Both the position numbers and the translations under genes were made by a program. The notes beneath the pieces are model-generated. The model was not told the origin of the DNA. It made no database searches and saw only the letters and a program-made list of their open reading frames with translations. From the NCBI GenBank assembly GCA_963578625.1, contig CAUZEO010000180.1:1-10408 (forward strand): a stretch of 10,408 nucleotides of DNA. The letters run 5' to 3'. This DNA is from CAUZEO01 sp963578625. Its GTDB lineage: Bacteria > Verrucomicrobiota > Kiritimatiellia > SLOV01. Every line of letters starts with the position of its first letter. The first letter of the stretch is position 1. Shown here in pieces: positions 1-6,143 of this stretch.

Positions 1-33
1 AGGTCGTGCAGCAGACGTGTTCTCCGAAACCAT

Positions 34-1071
34 ATGAAAGTAAACTCTTATTGGCCAATGGCGGATAAACCAATCGTCGCAGTCGCGGGGGCGGTGAGCG
101 TGGACATGAGCCTGCGTAATCCGCCGCTGGATTGGTATGGCAGCGCCGGCGCAGACAGCTGGGTCCCGGGCATCATAAAGCGGTTGGACGCGCCGGTTCA
201 GATGGTGCTCGGCGGCAATGGCGGCGTGCCCGCCTACGTCATGGCGAAGTCCGGGGTGCGCGCCCGTTTGAGCGCACCCGTCGGCACCGATATCGTCGGG
301 CAATTGACCCGGCGCTGGCTCGAGGACGCAGGTGTCGAATTGCTCGGTGCGCCGACAGCATCGACGATGTTCGGACTCGCTGCCGTCGACGATGACGGCC
401 GTCGGCTGGGATGCCTGCAGTATCCGGGGCCTCCGGTCGACTGGCTGGCGGCGAGTCAATGCGATGATGCTGAGTGGTTGTTGATCGGGACCCATGCGCA
501 GGCGACCCGGGCGGACTACGAGAATACTCTGGCGGCCCTGGCGCATGCGCGTCGAGCGGGCCGCCGGACGGCATACGATTGTGGTGTGGGCTGGCGCGGG
601 CGGATGCCGCCGGCGGACATGTACGCATTGTGGCAGCACACCGACCTGGTGATCGGCACCAACGATGAGCTCGGCGACTGGACGGGAACCGATGATCCAC
701 GGACAATTGCGCGCGCTGTATTAGATCACGGGCCGCGACAGGTTACCGTGAAGCTGGGTGCCGAAGGCGCCGCCTGGCAGGGACGGGATGAGCCGTTCGA
801 GCAGGAGCCGGCGCCCAGGATTGAACGCCCCAACCTGACGATTGGCGCCGGTGACAGTTTTAACGGCGGCATGCTGACGGTTCTGGCGAAGGGCGGGGCA
901 CTCGGTGACGCGGTGGCGGCCGGACAGACGGTCGCCGCCGCCGTGGTCGAATCCGGTCGCGGCGTGATGGGGTGGGTTTCTGATGAACCTGCATCGGCGG
1001 GAAAGCAATGGACAACTGACAAGGGACAACAAGAAACGGACAATGAAAACTTTGATACAACGACTGCATGA
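34..1071 (+). CDS. PfkB-family carbohydrate kinase (ribokinase-like)
   Basis: This is a cytoplasmic sugar or sugar-acid kinase that would transfer phosphate from ATP to a sugar hydroxyl. The 345-residue length fits the PfkB family. The N-terminal strand IVAVAGAVSVDMS leads to a glycine-rich substrate loop, LGGNGGVPAYVMAKSG (about residues 59-74), followed by VGTDIVGQLTRRWLEDAGVEL. The C-terminal signature GAGDSFNGG lies at residues 271-279, with D274 as the expected catalytic base, preceded by VTVKLGAEGA. An alternative ATG at 58 (MADKPIVAV) also fits the family start; neither has a clear ribosome-binding site, so the start is uncertain. The last ~30 residues are a polar, low-complexity tail produced by reading over the next gene's start. 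It overlaps the aldolase by 29 nt, so the two are probably co-translated. The substrate is not determinable; 2-keto-3-deoxy sugar acids are plausible given the aldolase neighbour (inference). Confidence 0.9.
   Translation: MKVNSYWPMADKPIVAVAGAVSVDMSLRNPPLDWYGSAGADSWVPGIIKRLDAPVQMVLGGNGGVPAYVMAKSGVRARLSAPVGTDIVGQLTRRWLEDAGVELLGAPTASTMFGLAAVDDDGRRLGCLQYPGPPVDWLAASQCDDAEWLLIGTHAQATRADYENTLAALAHARRAGRRTAYDCGVGWRGRMPPADMYALWQHTDLVIGTNDELGDWTGTDDPRTIARAVLDHGPRQVTVKLGAEGAAWQGRDEPFEQEPAPRIERPNLTIGAGDSFNGGMLTVLAKGGALGDAVAAGQTVAAAVVESGRGVMGWVSDEPASAGKQWTTDKGQQETDNENFDTTTA
1010..1043 (+). repeat. Three 14-bp-phased GGACAA(C) direct repeats at the kinase/aldolase junction
   Basis: GGACAAC starts at 1010 and 1024, and GGACAA at 1038, an exact 14-bp period. 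The third copy runs into the aldolase ATG. The array encodes the odd polar tail of the kinase and supplies the A-rich leader of the aldolase. It looks like a slippage-derived tandem repeat. Whether it aids translation initiation is unknown. Confidence 0.6.
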
Positions 1072-1822
1072 CGGCGAGATTGTGTTTGGCGGCACGGTTA
1101 CGGAACATTTACGGCCGTCGGTTGTGAAGGCGTATGTGAACGCCGGTTTCGATTACATTTTTCTCGAGAACGAGCACGCTTCGTTTGAGCCGTCACGGCT
1201 CGCGGACTTCGTCCTGTGTGCGCGCGACAACGGCTTGACCGTCGTCAGCAAGCTGGGCGAGCTGTCGAGGGCAGACACGGCGCGGCTGCTGGAGATGGGC
1301 GTCATGGGTATTCAGTTGCCTCGCACCGAAACAGCGGACGACATGCGGACCCTGATCGATTTCATCAAATACCCGCCGGTCGGATCACGTGCCAGTGCGA
1401 CCGCCTACGGCAATTCGTTTTACGGCAAGGTCGACAAGTCGACATGGTACGATGAGGCGAACGCCGAGACGTTTTCGGTCTCCCACTTCGAGACGCGGGC
1501 CGGCGCGGAGAATGCCGAAAACGTGATGGCTGTTGACGGGATCGATGTCTGCTTTATCGGTTCGAGCGATCTGAGCGTGTCGTACGGAATTCCCGGGCAA
1601 TATCAGGATCCGGATTTTGTGGCGACGATCAATCGCATTCTCGACATCGCCGCCCGCCGCAACATCATCCAGGGGATTGTGGCAACCGACTACGACGGTG
1701 CGAGCCGGTGGATCGAACGTGGGGTGCAGTTTTTCGAGTGTGACAACGAACTCGATTTCATCCGAAACGGCGCCGCCAGGGCGATGGAAGGGCTGCATCG
1801 CGCCCGGGAAGGTGCCCGTTAG
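1043..1822 (+). CDS. HpcH/HpaI-family class II aldolase
   Basis: A 259-residue cytoplasmic aldolase of the family that includes 4-hydroxy-2-oxoheptanedioate aldolase and 2-keto-3-deoxy-L-rhamnonate aldolase. It would reversibly split a 2-keto-acid into pyruvate and an aldehyde with a divalent metal. Visible motifs are FDYIFLENEHASFE with H45 (catalytic His position), GIQLPRTETADDM, HFETRAGAENAENVMAVDGID with metal ligand E150, and CFIGSSDLSVSYGIPGQ with metal ligand D176. In HpaI an arginine follows the VV strand near residue 70. Here that stretch reads VVSKLGE, so the arginine appears replaced by Ser/Lys, which may shift specificity. The start at 1043 is chosen because homology begins at MKTLIQRL; an in-frame ATG at 983 lies deep inside the kinase. 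The start overlaps the kinase end by 29 nt, consistent with coupling. The exact substrate is unknown. Confidence 0.9.
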   Translation: MKTLIQRLHDGEIVFGGTVTEHLRPSVVKAYVNAGFDYIFLENEHASFEPSRLADFVLCARDNGLTVVSKLGELSRADTARLLEMGVMGIQLPRTETADDMRTLIDFIKYPPVGSRASATAYGNSFYGKVDKSTWYDEANAETFSVSHFETRAGAENAENVMAVDGIDVCFIGSSDLSVSYGIPGQYQDPDFVATINRILDIAARRNIIQGIVATDYDGASRWIERGVQFFECDNELDFIRNGAARAMEGLHRAREGAR

Positions 1823-1874
1823 TTATCCCGGCGTCATCAGGTCAAGATGTCACCGGGTCACAGCAGCATCATCG

Positions 1875-1905
1875 GCGGTTTTCGAGACTGTATAGCGAAA
1901 ACCGC
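1875..1905. promoter_or_regulatory. Perfect 10-bp inverted repeat between aldolase and BNR gene
   Basis: GCGGTTTTCG (1875-1884) and CGAAAACCGC (1896-1905) are perfectly complementary with an 11-nt loop. It sits in the 130-nt gap between the aldolase stop and the next start. No U-run follows on the + strand, so it is not a standard terminator. It could be an mRNA stabilising or processing hairpin between operon genes, or a dimeric repressor operator. The structure is clear; the function is not. Confidence 0.55.
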
Positions 1906-1939
1906 ATCGACGACGTGCTGCAGGCGCCCGAATGCTGAA

Positions 1940-1946
1940 AAGGAAA
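1940..1946 (+). promoter_or_regulatory. Ribosome-binding site deciding the start of the BNR gene
   Basis: AAGGAAA lies 6 nt ahead of the ATG at 1953. The earlier in-frame ATG at 1932 has no such site and would place the Shine-Dalgarno sequence inside the coding region. This favours 1953 as the start. Confidence 0.6.
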
Positions 1947-1952
1947 CCGCTG

Positions 1953-3059
1953 ATGAATAGCCTGACAACAATCGATCACCGCGCGATCTACATCAACCCG
2001 GAGCCCCATCGGGCCAGCGAGTATGTGGCATTCCCGTATCTCGCGGCGCAGGCCGATGATACACTCGTGTGTCTTTGCCGGCATGGCACGGCGCGGGAGA
2101 GTGCGGACGGCATCGTGAAGGTCCATCGCTCAACCGATGGCGGACTCACCTGGACGTGCGCAGGAACGATCTGCGACAATTTCGCGGGGGCTGAAGGCTC
2201 GCAATGGGGGGGCGGCGTTGCCGTAATGCCCGACGGCGAGCTCATTGCCGGGTTGAGAATCTGCAGGCAGATCGGCGTGGACGCGACCCTCTTCCTGGTT
2301 CGTTCGCGGGACGGCGGACTCTCGTGGTCGGCGCCGGAACCGGTGAACGTCGAGCCCTGCGGCAAGCTTGGCGGCATCGGCGCGATCACCGGACTGCCGG
2401 ACGGCACGCTCCTGGTGACGGGTGAAGGCAAGGGGGACGGCGATCGGGTGCCCGAGGACCGTTTCGCGAACTTGCTCAGCCGATCCTTCGACGGCGGGCG
2501 CACCTGGGATCCGCTCGAGGCAATCAATGTCAGTACAAACCCGTATTACTTCGATCTCGCGGTCACTCAACTGGCCGACCACCGCCTGCTTGCCGCATAC
2601 TGGACGCACGACATGACGACGGATGACGGACTCAACGTACATCTCGCCACTTCATCAGACGTCGGTCGTACCTGGACCCAACCGGAGGACAGCGGGTTCT
2701 GGGGCCAGCGCACCGCCCTCCTCACCCTGAACGATGGACGCGTGTTGGCGGTAACCAACCATCGGCGCAAGCCCCTCGGTATCCGGGTGCTGGTGTCCGA
2801 CCTCGACGGCACAAAATTCAATGAACCGAATCACTTGGAAATCTGGGGTATCGAGCCGGCGGCTGTACGCACCGCGCCGACACTTGCAGCGAAACAGGAT
2901 ACCGAGGAAGACGCGCTGAACGCGTGGCATTACTTCACCTTCGGCGCACCGGCGGCCGCGCAATGTTCCGACGGGACGATCGTGGTTGCGTACTACGTTA
3001 CGGAGGAGTCCGTGACGTATCTGCGCTGCTGCCGGATGAAGGTGGGCGATTTGGAGTAG
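1953..3059 (+). CDS. Asp-box (BNR repeat) sialidase-fold protein, cytoplasmic
   Basis: A 368-residue six-bladed beta-propeller protein of the sialidase/BNR superfamily. Four Asp-boxes (SxDxGxTW) are visible: STDGGLTW (60-67), SRDGGLSW (118-125), SFDGGRTW (178-185) and SSDVGRTW (234-241). There is no signal peptide, so it likely acts in the cytoplasm on an imported substrate. True GH33 exo-sialidases carry an Arg-Ile-Pro motif on the first blade; the matching position here reads YVAFPYL, so the first arginine of the triad seems missing. An aspartate resembling the acid/base position (SADGIVKVHRS) is present. I therefore call it sialidase-like, not a proven sialidase. It follows the aldolase on the same strand and is probably in the same operon. 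A start at 1932 would add seven residues. Confidence 0.85.
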   Translation: MNSLTTIDHRAIYINPEPHRASEYVAFPYLAAQADDTLVCLCRHGTARESADGIVKVHRSTDGGLTWTCAGTICDNFAGAEGSQWGGGVAVMPDGELIAGLRICRQIGVDATLFLVRSRDGGLSWSAPEPVNVEPCGKLGGIGAITGLPDGTLLVTGEGKGDGDRVPEDRFANLLSRSFDGGRTWDPLEAINVSTNPYYFDLAVTQLADHRLLAAYWTHDMTTDDGLNVHLATSSDVGRTWTQPEDSGFWGQRTALLTLNDGRVLAVTNHRRKPLGIRVLVSDLDGTKFNEPNHLEIWGIEPAAVRTAPTLAAKQDTEEDALNAWHYFTFGAPAAAQCSDGTIVVAYYVTEESVTYLRCCRMKVGDLE

Positions 3060-3485
3060 AGGCGGAAAGCATCTGTTTACTGCGATCAGCCTCGGTGCTC
3101 TTTCGACCTGTGCATCACAGTCAATTTTGGCTCGTTACATCGACCAGAACGGCTCACCGTTACTCAACCTAGAAAAAGCAGTTCAACTGCTCCGCAGTTG
3201 AAGGATGAAGTTGTAAACTTCTATATTGCAACAAGTTGCGACATGTATTTCGGTTCGAAATCGCCGCACCCATTGGGTGAAGACAGAGCCGACCGCCCAT
3301 GCGCATCTGAAAGGCGGAAAATCCCGAAAACACAGACCATTTCCGATCCGGCGCCCTGACCTTCATGGCCGCAACTGCTCTTTCTAGGCTCAAGGAGCTT
3401 TGGCGACTATTGAAACCTCCACCTTTGGTAACGTGCGTTAATAAACATGCGGACACGAAAGCTGTCGGGATGACTGTGTGTGGCA
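3060..3485. other. Non-coding stretch with several small hairpins
   Basis: No convincing gene is seen in this 426-nt gap. Four short perfect hairpins fall within 100 nt: 3182-3202 (9-bp stem, 3-nt loop), 3228-3239 (GCAAC/GTTGC), 3247-3261 (ATTTCG/CGAAAT) and 3268-3280 (CACCC/GGGTG). The rest shows no recognisable motif. The stretch leads directly into repeat copy A. Confidence 0.5.
3175..3202 (-). terminator. Terminator-like hairpin for leftward transcription
   Basis: TTCAACTGC (3182-3190), a 3-nt loop and GCAGTTGAA (3194-3202) form a 9-bp perfect stem. Read on the - strand it is followed by CTGCTTTTTCT, the layout of an intrinsic terminator. It would stop leftward transcripts arriving from the beta-helix gene on the - strand, although that gene ends about 650 nt away. 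On the + strand no U-run follows. Confidence 0.45.
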
Positions 3486-3685
3486 ATTCCTTGGGGGCGA
3501 GTTGGGGGCGAGATTGTGTCCGGCGATGGGTTCTGGCTGTCCGGGCATGACCGGAATCTGGCAAAAGCGAGTTGCTCGTAATCCGATTGCTGTCCGAAGA
3601 TTGCATTGCGGTGTCCATGGTTGACCGGTACTCTGCAGTGTCCGTCGGGAAGTCAAAATTGGTTCGAATCCCGTTGGGGGTGCCA
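3486..3685 (+). repeat. Repeat copy A: phased TGNCC sites ending in a tRNA-3'-like segment
   Basis: This 200-bp copy aligns along its full length with 8261-8480. It opens with TTGGGGGCGAG twice in tandem. TGNCC motifs then start at 3517, 3538, 3548, 3591, 3612, 3622 and 3639. Spacings of 21 then 10 bp occur twice, so the unit seems internally duplicated with a 74-bp offset. The last 49 bp (3637-3685) contain GGTTCGAATCCC, a TpsiC-arm sequence, and end in GGTGCCA, like a tRNA acceptor end with CCA. No D-arm or anticodon arm can be folded upstream, so it is not a tRNA gene. The likeliest reading is an attachment-site-like or tRNA-end-derived recombination site with phased protein-binding motifs (inference). 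Confidence 0.75.
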
Positions 3686-3723
3686 TGAAGCAGAGCGTCG
3701 GCTACGCCTCCGCTCGCTTCATG
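3684..3723. repeat. 13-bp bulged palindrome abutting copy A
   Basis: CATGAAGC (3684-3691) pairs with GCTTCATG (3716-3723), and GAGCG (3693-3697) with CGCTC (3711-3715). One bulged A (3692) and a 13-nt loop complete the hairpin. Its first two bases are the last two of the CCA of copy A. A long stem with a single bulge is the usual form of REP-type or IS200/IS605-end hairpins, but no family assignment is possible here. Confidence 0.55.
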
Positions 3724-3776
3724 GAAAGTACTTCAAGATCGAATCGAGCCGTTCGACGGCATCAACCCTGGGCGTG

Positions 3777-3813
3777 GGGCGAAATTCCTCCGGCGGTGCA
3801 CTTGGCTGGACGC
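3777..3813 (+). repeat. Short dispersed repeat, copy 1 of 2
   Basis: This 37-bp segment matches 6067-6103 at 32 of 37 positions by my alignment. The best-conserved part is ACTTGGCTGGACGC at the 3' end. Copy 1 lies 37 nt beyond the stop codon of the beta-helix gene on the - strand and copy 2 lies beyond its start, so the two flank that gene as direct repeats. Confidence 0.6.
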
Positions 3814-3850
3814 GTAACGGGAGGCGCTTTTGCACAATTGAGCGTCCGAT

Positions 3851-5803
3851 TCACGGCGCAGCCAACGACTGCACGCGAAAACAGGCATGGTCAACTCCAC
3901 TCATGCTGATAGGCACTGAATTGACTGGTGGAGTGGCGGGAATCGGACTCGAGGGCTGGGTGAAGCCGGTCAGCATGTCGAGGGCCCGATCCACGACATA
4001 GACCCGGTCGACGCGGCTCGACCAGGTAAGGTCCAGGGTGTTGGGATGGGTCATGGACCGGGCGATGGACAGGATGATGTTCTCAGGAACCGACGAGGCG
4101 CCGACCGTTACCTTGAAGTCGTCGAAGGCGCCCCTTCCCGACGTGTCCCAAACCACCAAACCGACGTCATAGACGCCAGGATTCACGTACGTGAAGGAGG
4201 TGCTCGACGTCATGGCGGGGAGACCATCGCCCAGATCCCAGAGGACGTTCCCCAGCGGGCTGGCCCCCGGCGTGTAGTTCAATGAGAACTGCACGGGCTG
4301 ACCGATAATGGCCTGGCTGGGGGCGTTGATGGAAACCGACGGCATATTACCCGGAGAGAGAAACGTGCCCGTGGAGGTCCATTGGTTGTTGGCATTTTGA
4401 CGGTCTGAGGGCCAGGGAGGGCTGCTGGTGTAGCCGGTGGCGTTGTTGGCCAGGGTATTCCCCGACCAGGATAACTCGTTTACAGGATTCCTGTTGTTGT
4501 CCGATGCAGCGGCGCCCGCGAAACTGCCGGTCTGCTGCAAGAGCCAATCCAGTGCGCCGAAGCTGCCCGAGACCGCCATCTCGTGGTTATTGCCGATGGT
4601 GTTATTGACCACGCGCAAGTTCCTGAACTTGTTGTGGCCCGGCCACGTTCCGAGCACAAATCCGAAGCCGTTGTTATTCACAAGCGTGTTGCTGTCCAGG
4701 GTGATATTCTGAATGGCCGTTACAAAATCACAGTTGAATCGGAGCCCAGTCCCTGCAGTGGAGAAGGTGCCTCCCGTTGTCTGGATTATATTCTTGTAGA
4801 AATACAGCTTTTCTATGGTCGGGTTGCCATCGCCGCCTGCGATCTGCGCGCCCCACTGGCTGCTCGACGAGACCGTGTTGTGAGCAAATAACATCCGCTG
4901 TTTGGTGCCGGCGTTGGACATGGAAATGCCGGTCCCGGCGCCGGTGACGGTGTTGCCGCTAAAGATATTATCGCTGCCGGAGGTGCCCATCTCCAGGCCG
5001 ATAATCCCGCCGTTGACCGTGTTGTTGCGCACGGCCACCTCGTTGGAACTGTCCACGCTGAGCCACTGGTCGACGTTGTTGTTTTCGATCACAGACCGGT
5101 GGCAGTTGCGCCATATTTCAATTCCCAGTCCCGTGCCGCCGGAGCCGGAGCCGGTCACCGTGTTGTTCCTGATCACCAGATCGGTGGACCCGTCATTGCC
5201 GAAGATTCCCCCGCGACCTGCATTGGCGATGGTGTTGCCGATGACCTGATTTCTGGACGATCCCCAAGCCATGCGGACCCCGGCGCCCCACACCGAACCA
5301 ACGCCGATATTAAAAAACTGATTACTGACGATACGCGAGTCGGTCACGCCGGAAGTGTAGGTCCCGCCTGCCCCGGAGAAACGGATCCCGTTGGCATTAG
5401 CGCCCAGGTTCTGAATCCCGCTGTCGTGGATGTAGTGCCCCGAGCCATTCGACCCATCGATCCCATACAGAGCCGTGTCGCTTCCATTGAGCGTGAGATG
5501 GGCGATCTGCACGTTGCTGCGAGCGTTCAGATCGATGATCGTGCCGCCGCCCGTCTTTACGACCGTGGTGGTAAGCCTTCCTGCGCCCTCGATGGTGACC
5601 CCGGTCTTTGCGATGATGGTGCTGCTGATGTTGAATGTGCCGGCGTTCAGGTGGACCGTATCACCCGCTGCGGACGCATTGATCGCGCCTTGGATGTCGC
5701 CGCCGGGATTGACGTAACGGGTAATGGCCCCGCTGTCGGCAGCCGTAACCAGCAGCACGGCAACCACCCATGCGCCTGAAATCCAACCCTGTTTTGCCTG
5801 CAT
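3851..5803 (-). CDS. Secreted right-handed parallel beta-helix protein with PKD domain
   Basis: A 650-residue exported protein. The signal peptide is MQAKQGWISGAWVVAVLLVT followed by AADSGA (1-26). Residues ~30-480 are a parallel beta-helix with many PbH1/NosD-like turns, such as NQVIGNTIANAG, LVIRNNTVTGSG and EVAVRNNTVNGG. A PKD domain follows (about 487-568; LWDLGDG, FTYVNPGVYDVGLVVWD). The C-terminal module (about 574-648; LDLTWSSRVDRVYVVDRA, ending HACFRVQ) is of the type attached to secreted proteins in Verrucomicrobia. Family knowledge suggests binding or cleaving a cell-wall or algal polysaccharide. No lyase catalytic set is obvious, so no enzyme class is claimed. The start at 5803 is chosen over 5860 because GGAG lies about 7 nt upstream and the signal peptide begins there. 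It is divergent from the beta-helix gene at 6144. Confidence 0.85.
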   Translation of the reverse strand: MQAKQGWISGAWVVAVLLVTAADSGAITRYVNPGGDIQGAINASAAGDTVHLNAGTFNISSTIIAKTGVTIEGAGRLTTTVVKTGGGTIIDLNARSNVQIAHLTLNGSDTALYGIDGSNGSGHYIHDSGIQNLGANANGIRFSGAGGTYTSGVTDSRIVSNQFFNIGVGSVWGAGVRMAWGSSRNQVIGNTIANAGRGGIFGNDGSTDLVIRNNTVTGSGSGGTGLGIEIWRNCHRSVIENNNVDQWLSVDSSNEVAVRNNTVNGGIIGLEMGTSGSDNIFSGNTVTGAGTGISMSNAGTKQRMLFAHNTVSSSSQWGAQIAGGDGNPTIEKLYFYKNIIQTTGGTFSTAGTGLRFNCDFVTAIQNITLDSNTLVNNNGFGFVLGTWPGHNKFRNLRVVNNTIGNNHEMAVSGSFGALDWLLQQTGSFAGAAASDNNRNPVNELSWSGNTLANNATGYTSSPPWPSDRQNANNQWTSTGTFLSPGNMPSVSINAPSQAIIGQPVQFSLNYTPGASPLGNVLWDLGDGLPAMTSSTSFTYVNPGVYDVGLVVWDTSGRGAFDDFKVTVGASSVPENIILSIARSMTHPNTLDLTWSSRVDRVYVVDRALDMLTGFTQPSSPIPATPPVNSVPISMSGVDHACFRVQSLAAP

Positions 5804-6143
5804 TCTCTCTCTCCACTTCCAGGTGTTTCTACACAAAGGCACCAAGAGCGTGACAGGCAAATCCGCAATTCCGTGTAAGTCGGAGGCTCCCGGGGAAACT
5901 CATCCCAAAAATTCTGGTCCTTTTTACCCTTGGGAATTGGGGCCGGAGTTCCATCGCAAATCTTTTGCGGAACGGATCTTACGAAATGGTCTATCACGAT
6001 TTACGTACATTTGTGTAAAACGACCCAAATAGAACCGAGGCGCCCATCGGCCTCCCAGCCAGGTGTGGGCGAAATCCCAGCGCCGGTGTACTTGGCTGGA
6101 CGCTGCCACAGTATCGCCGGATTGAACGCGAAGGAGAATCCGA
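5804..6143. promoter_or_regulatory. Divergent intergenic region between the two beta-helix genes
   Basis: This 340-bp region must hold the promoters of both divergent genes; I could not assign convincing -35/-10 boxes. It contains an imperfect 20-bp palindrome TTTACGTACATTTGTGTAAA (6001-6020; 5-bp identical ends), which is operator-like. It also holds a hairpin CGCAAA-TCT-TTTGCG (5955-5969) and the second short dispersed repeat (6067-6103). A strong ribosome-binding site (AAGGAG, 6131-6136) precedes the + strand gene. Shared regulation of the two secreted proteins is plausible but unproven. Confidence 0.45.
6067..6103 (+). repeat. Short dispersed repeat, copy 2 of 2
   Basis: Partner of 3777-3813 in the same orientation, with 32 of 37 positions matching. 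It lies 40 nt ahead of the start of the Pectate_lyase_3-like gene. It has no self-complementary fold and no obvious coding potential. Confidence 0.6.

Noticed and set aside
3611..3685. A complete 75-nt tRNA gene ending in CCA
   Set aside because: Only the T-arm-like and acceptor-like 3' part fits. The T stem has a mismatch, the possible 5' acceptor GTGTCCA pairs poorly, and no D-arm or anticodon stem-loop can be folded. Copy B has 11 more bases in this interval, which no tRNA would tolerate.
3486..3685. Integron attC site / gene cassette boundary
   Set aside because: attC sites are imperfect palindromes with RYYYAAC/GTTRRRY ends. The repeat is not palindromic, GTTGGGGG does not fit GTTRRRY, and no integron integrase is seen.
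3438..3686. Open frame on the - strand beginning MAPPTGFEPILTSRRT (similar one at 8221-8481)
   Set aside because: It is the reverse reading of the tRNA-like repeat end. Proteins with PPTGFEP starts are a well-known spurious product of tRNA-type sequence.
5099..5779. 226-residue open frame on the + strand
   Set aside because: It is the antisense shadow of the strongly supported beta-helix gene on the - strand; it has no family features.
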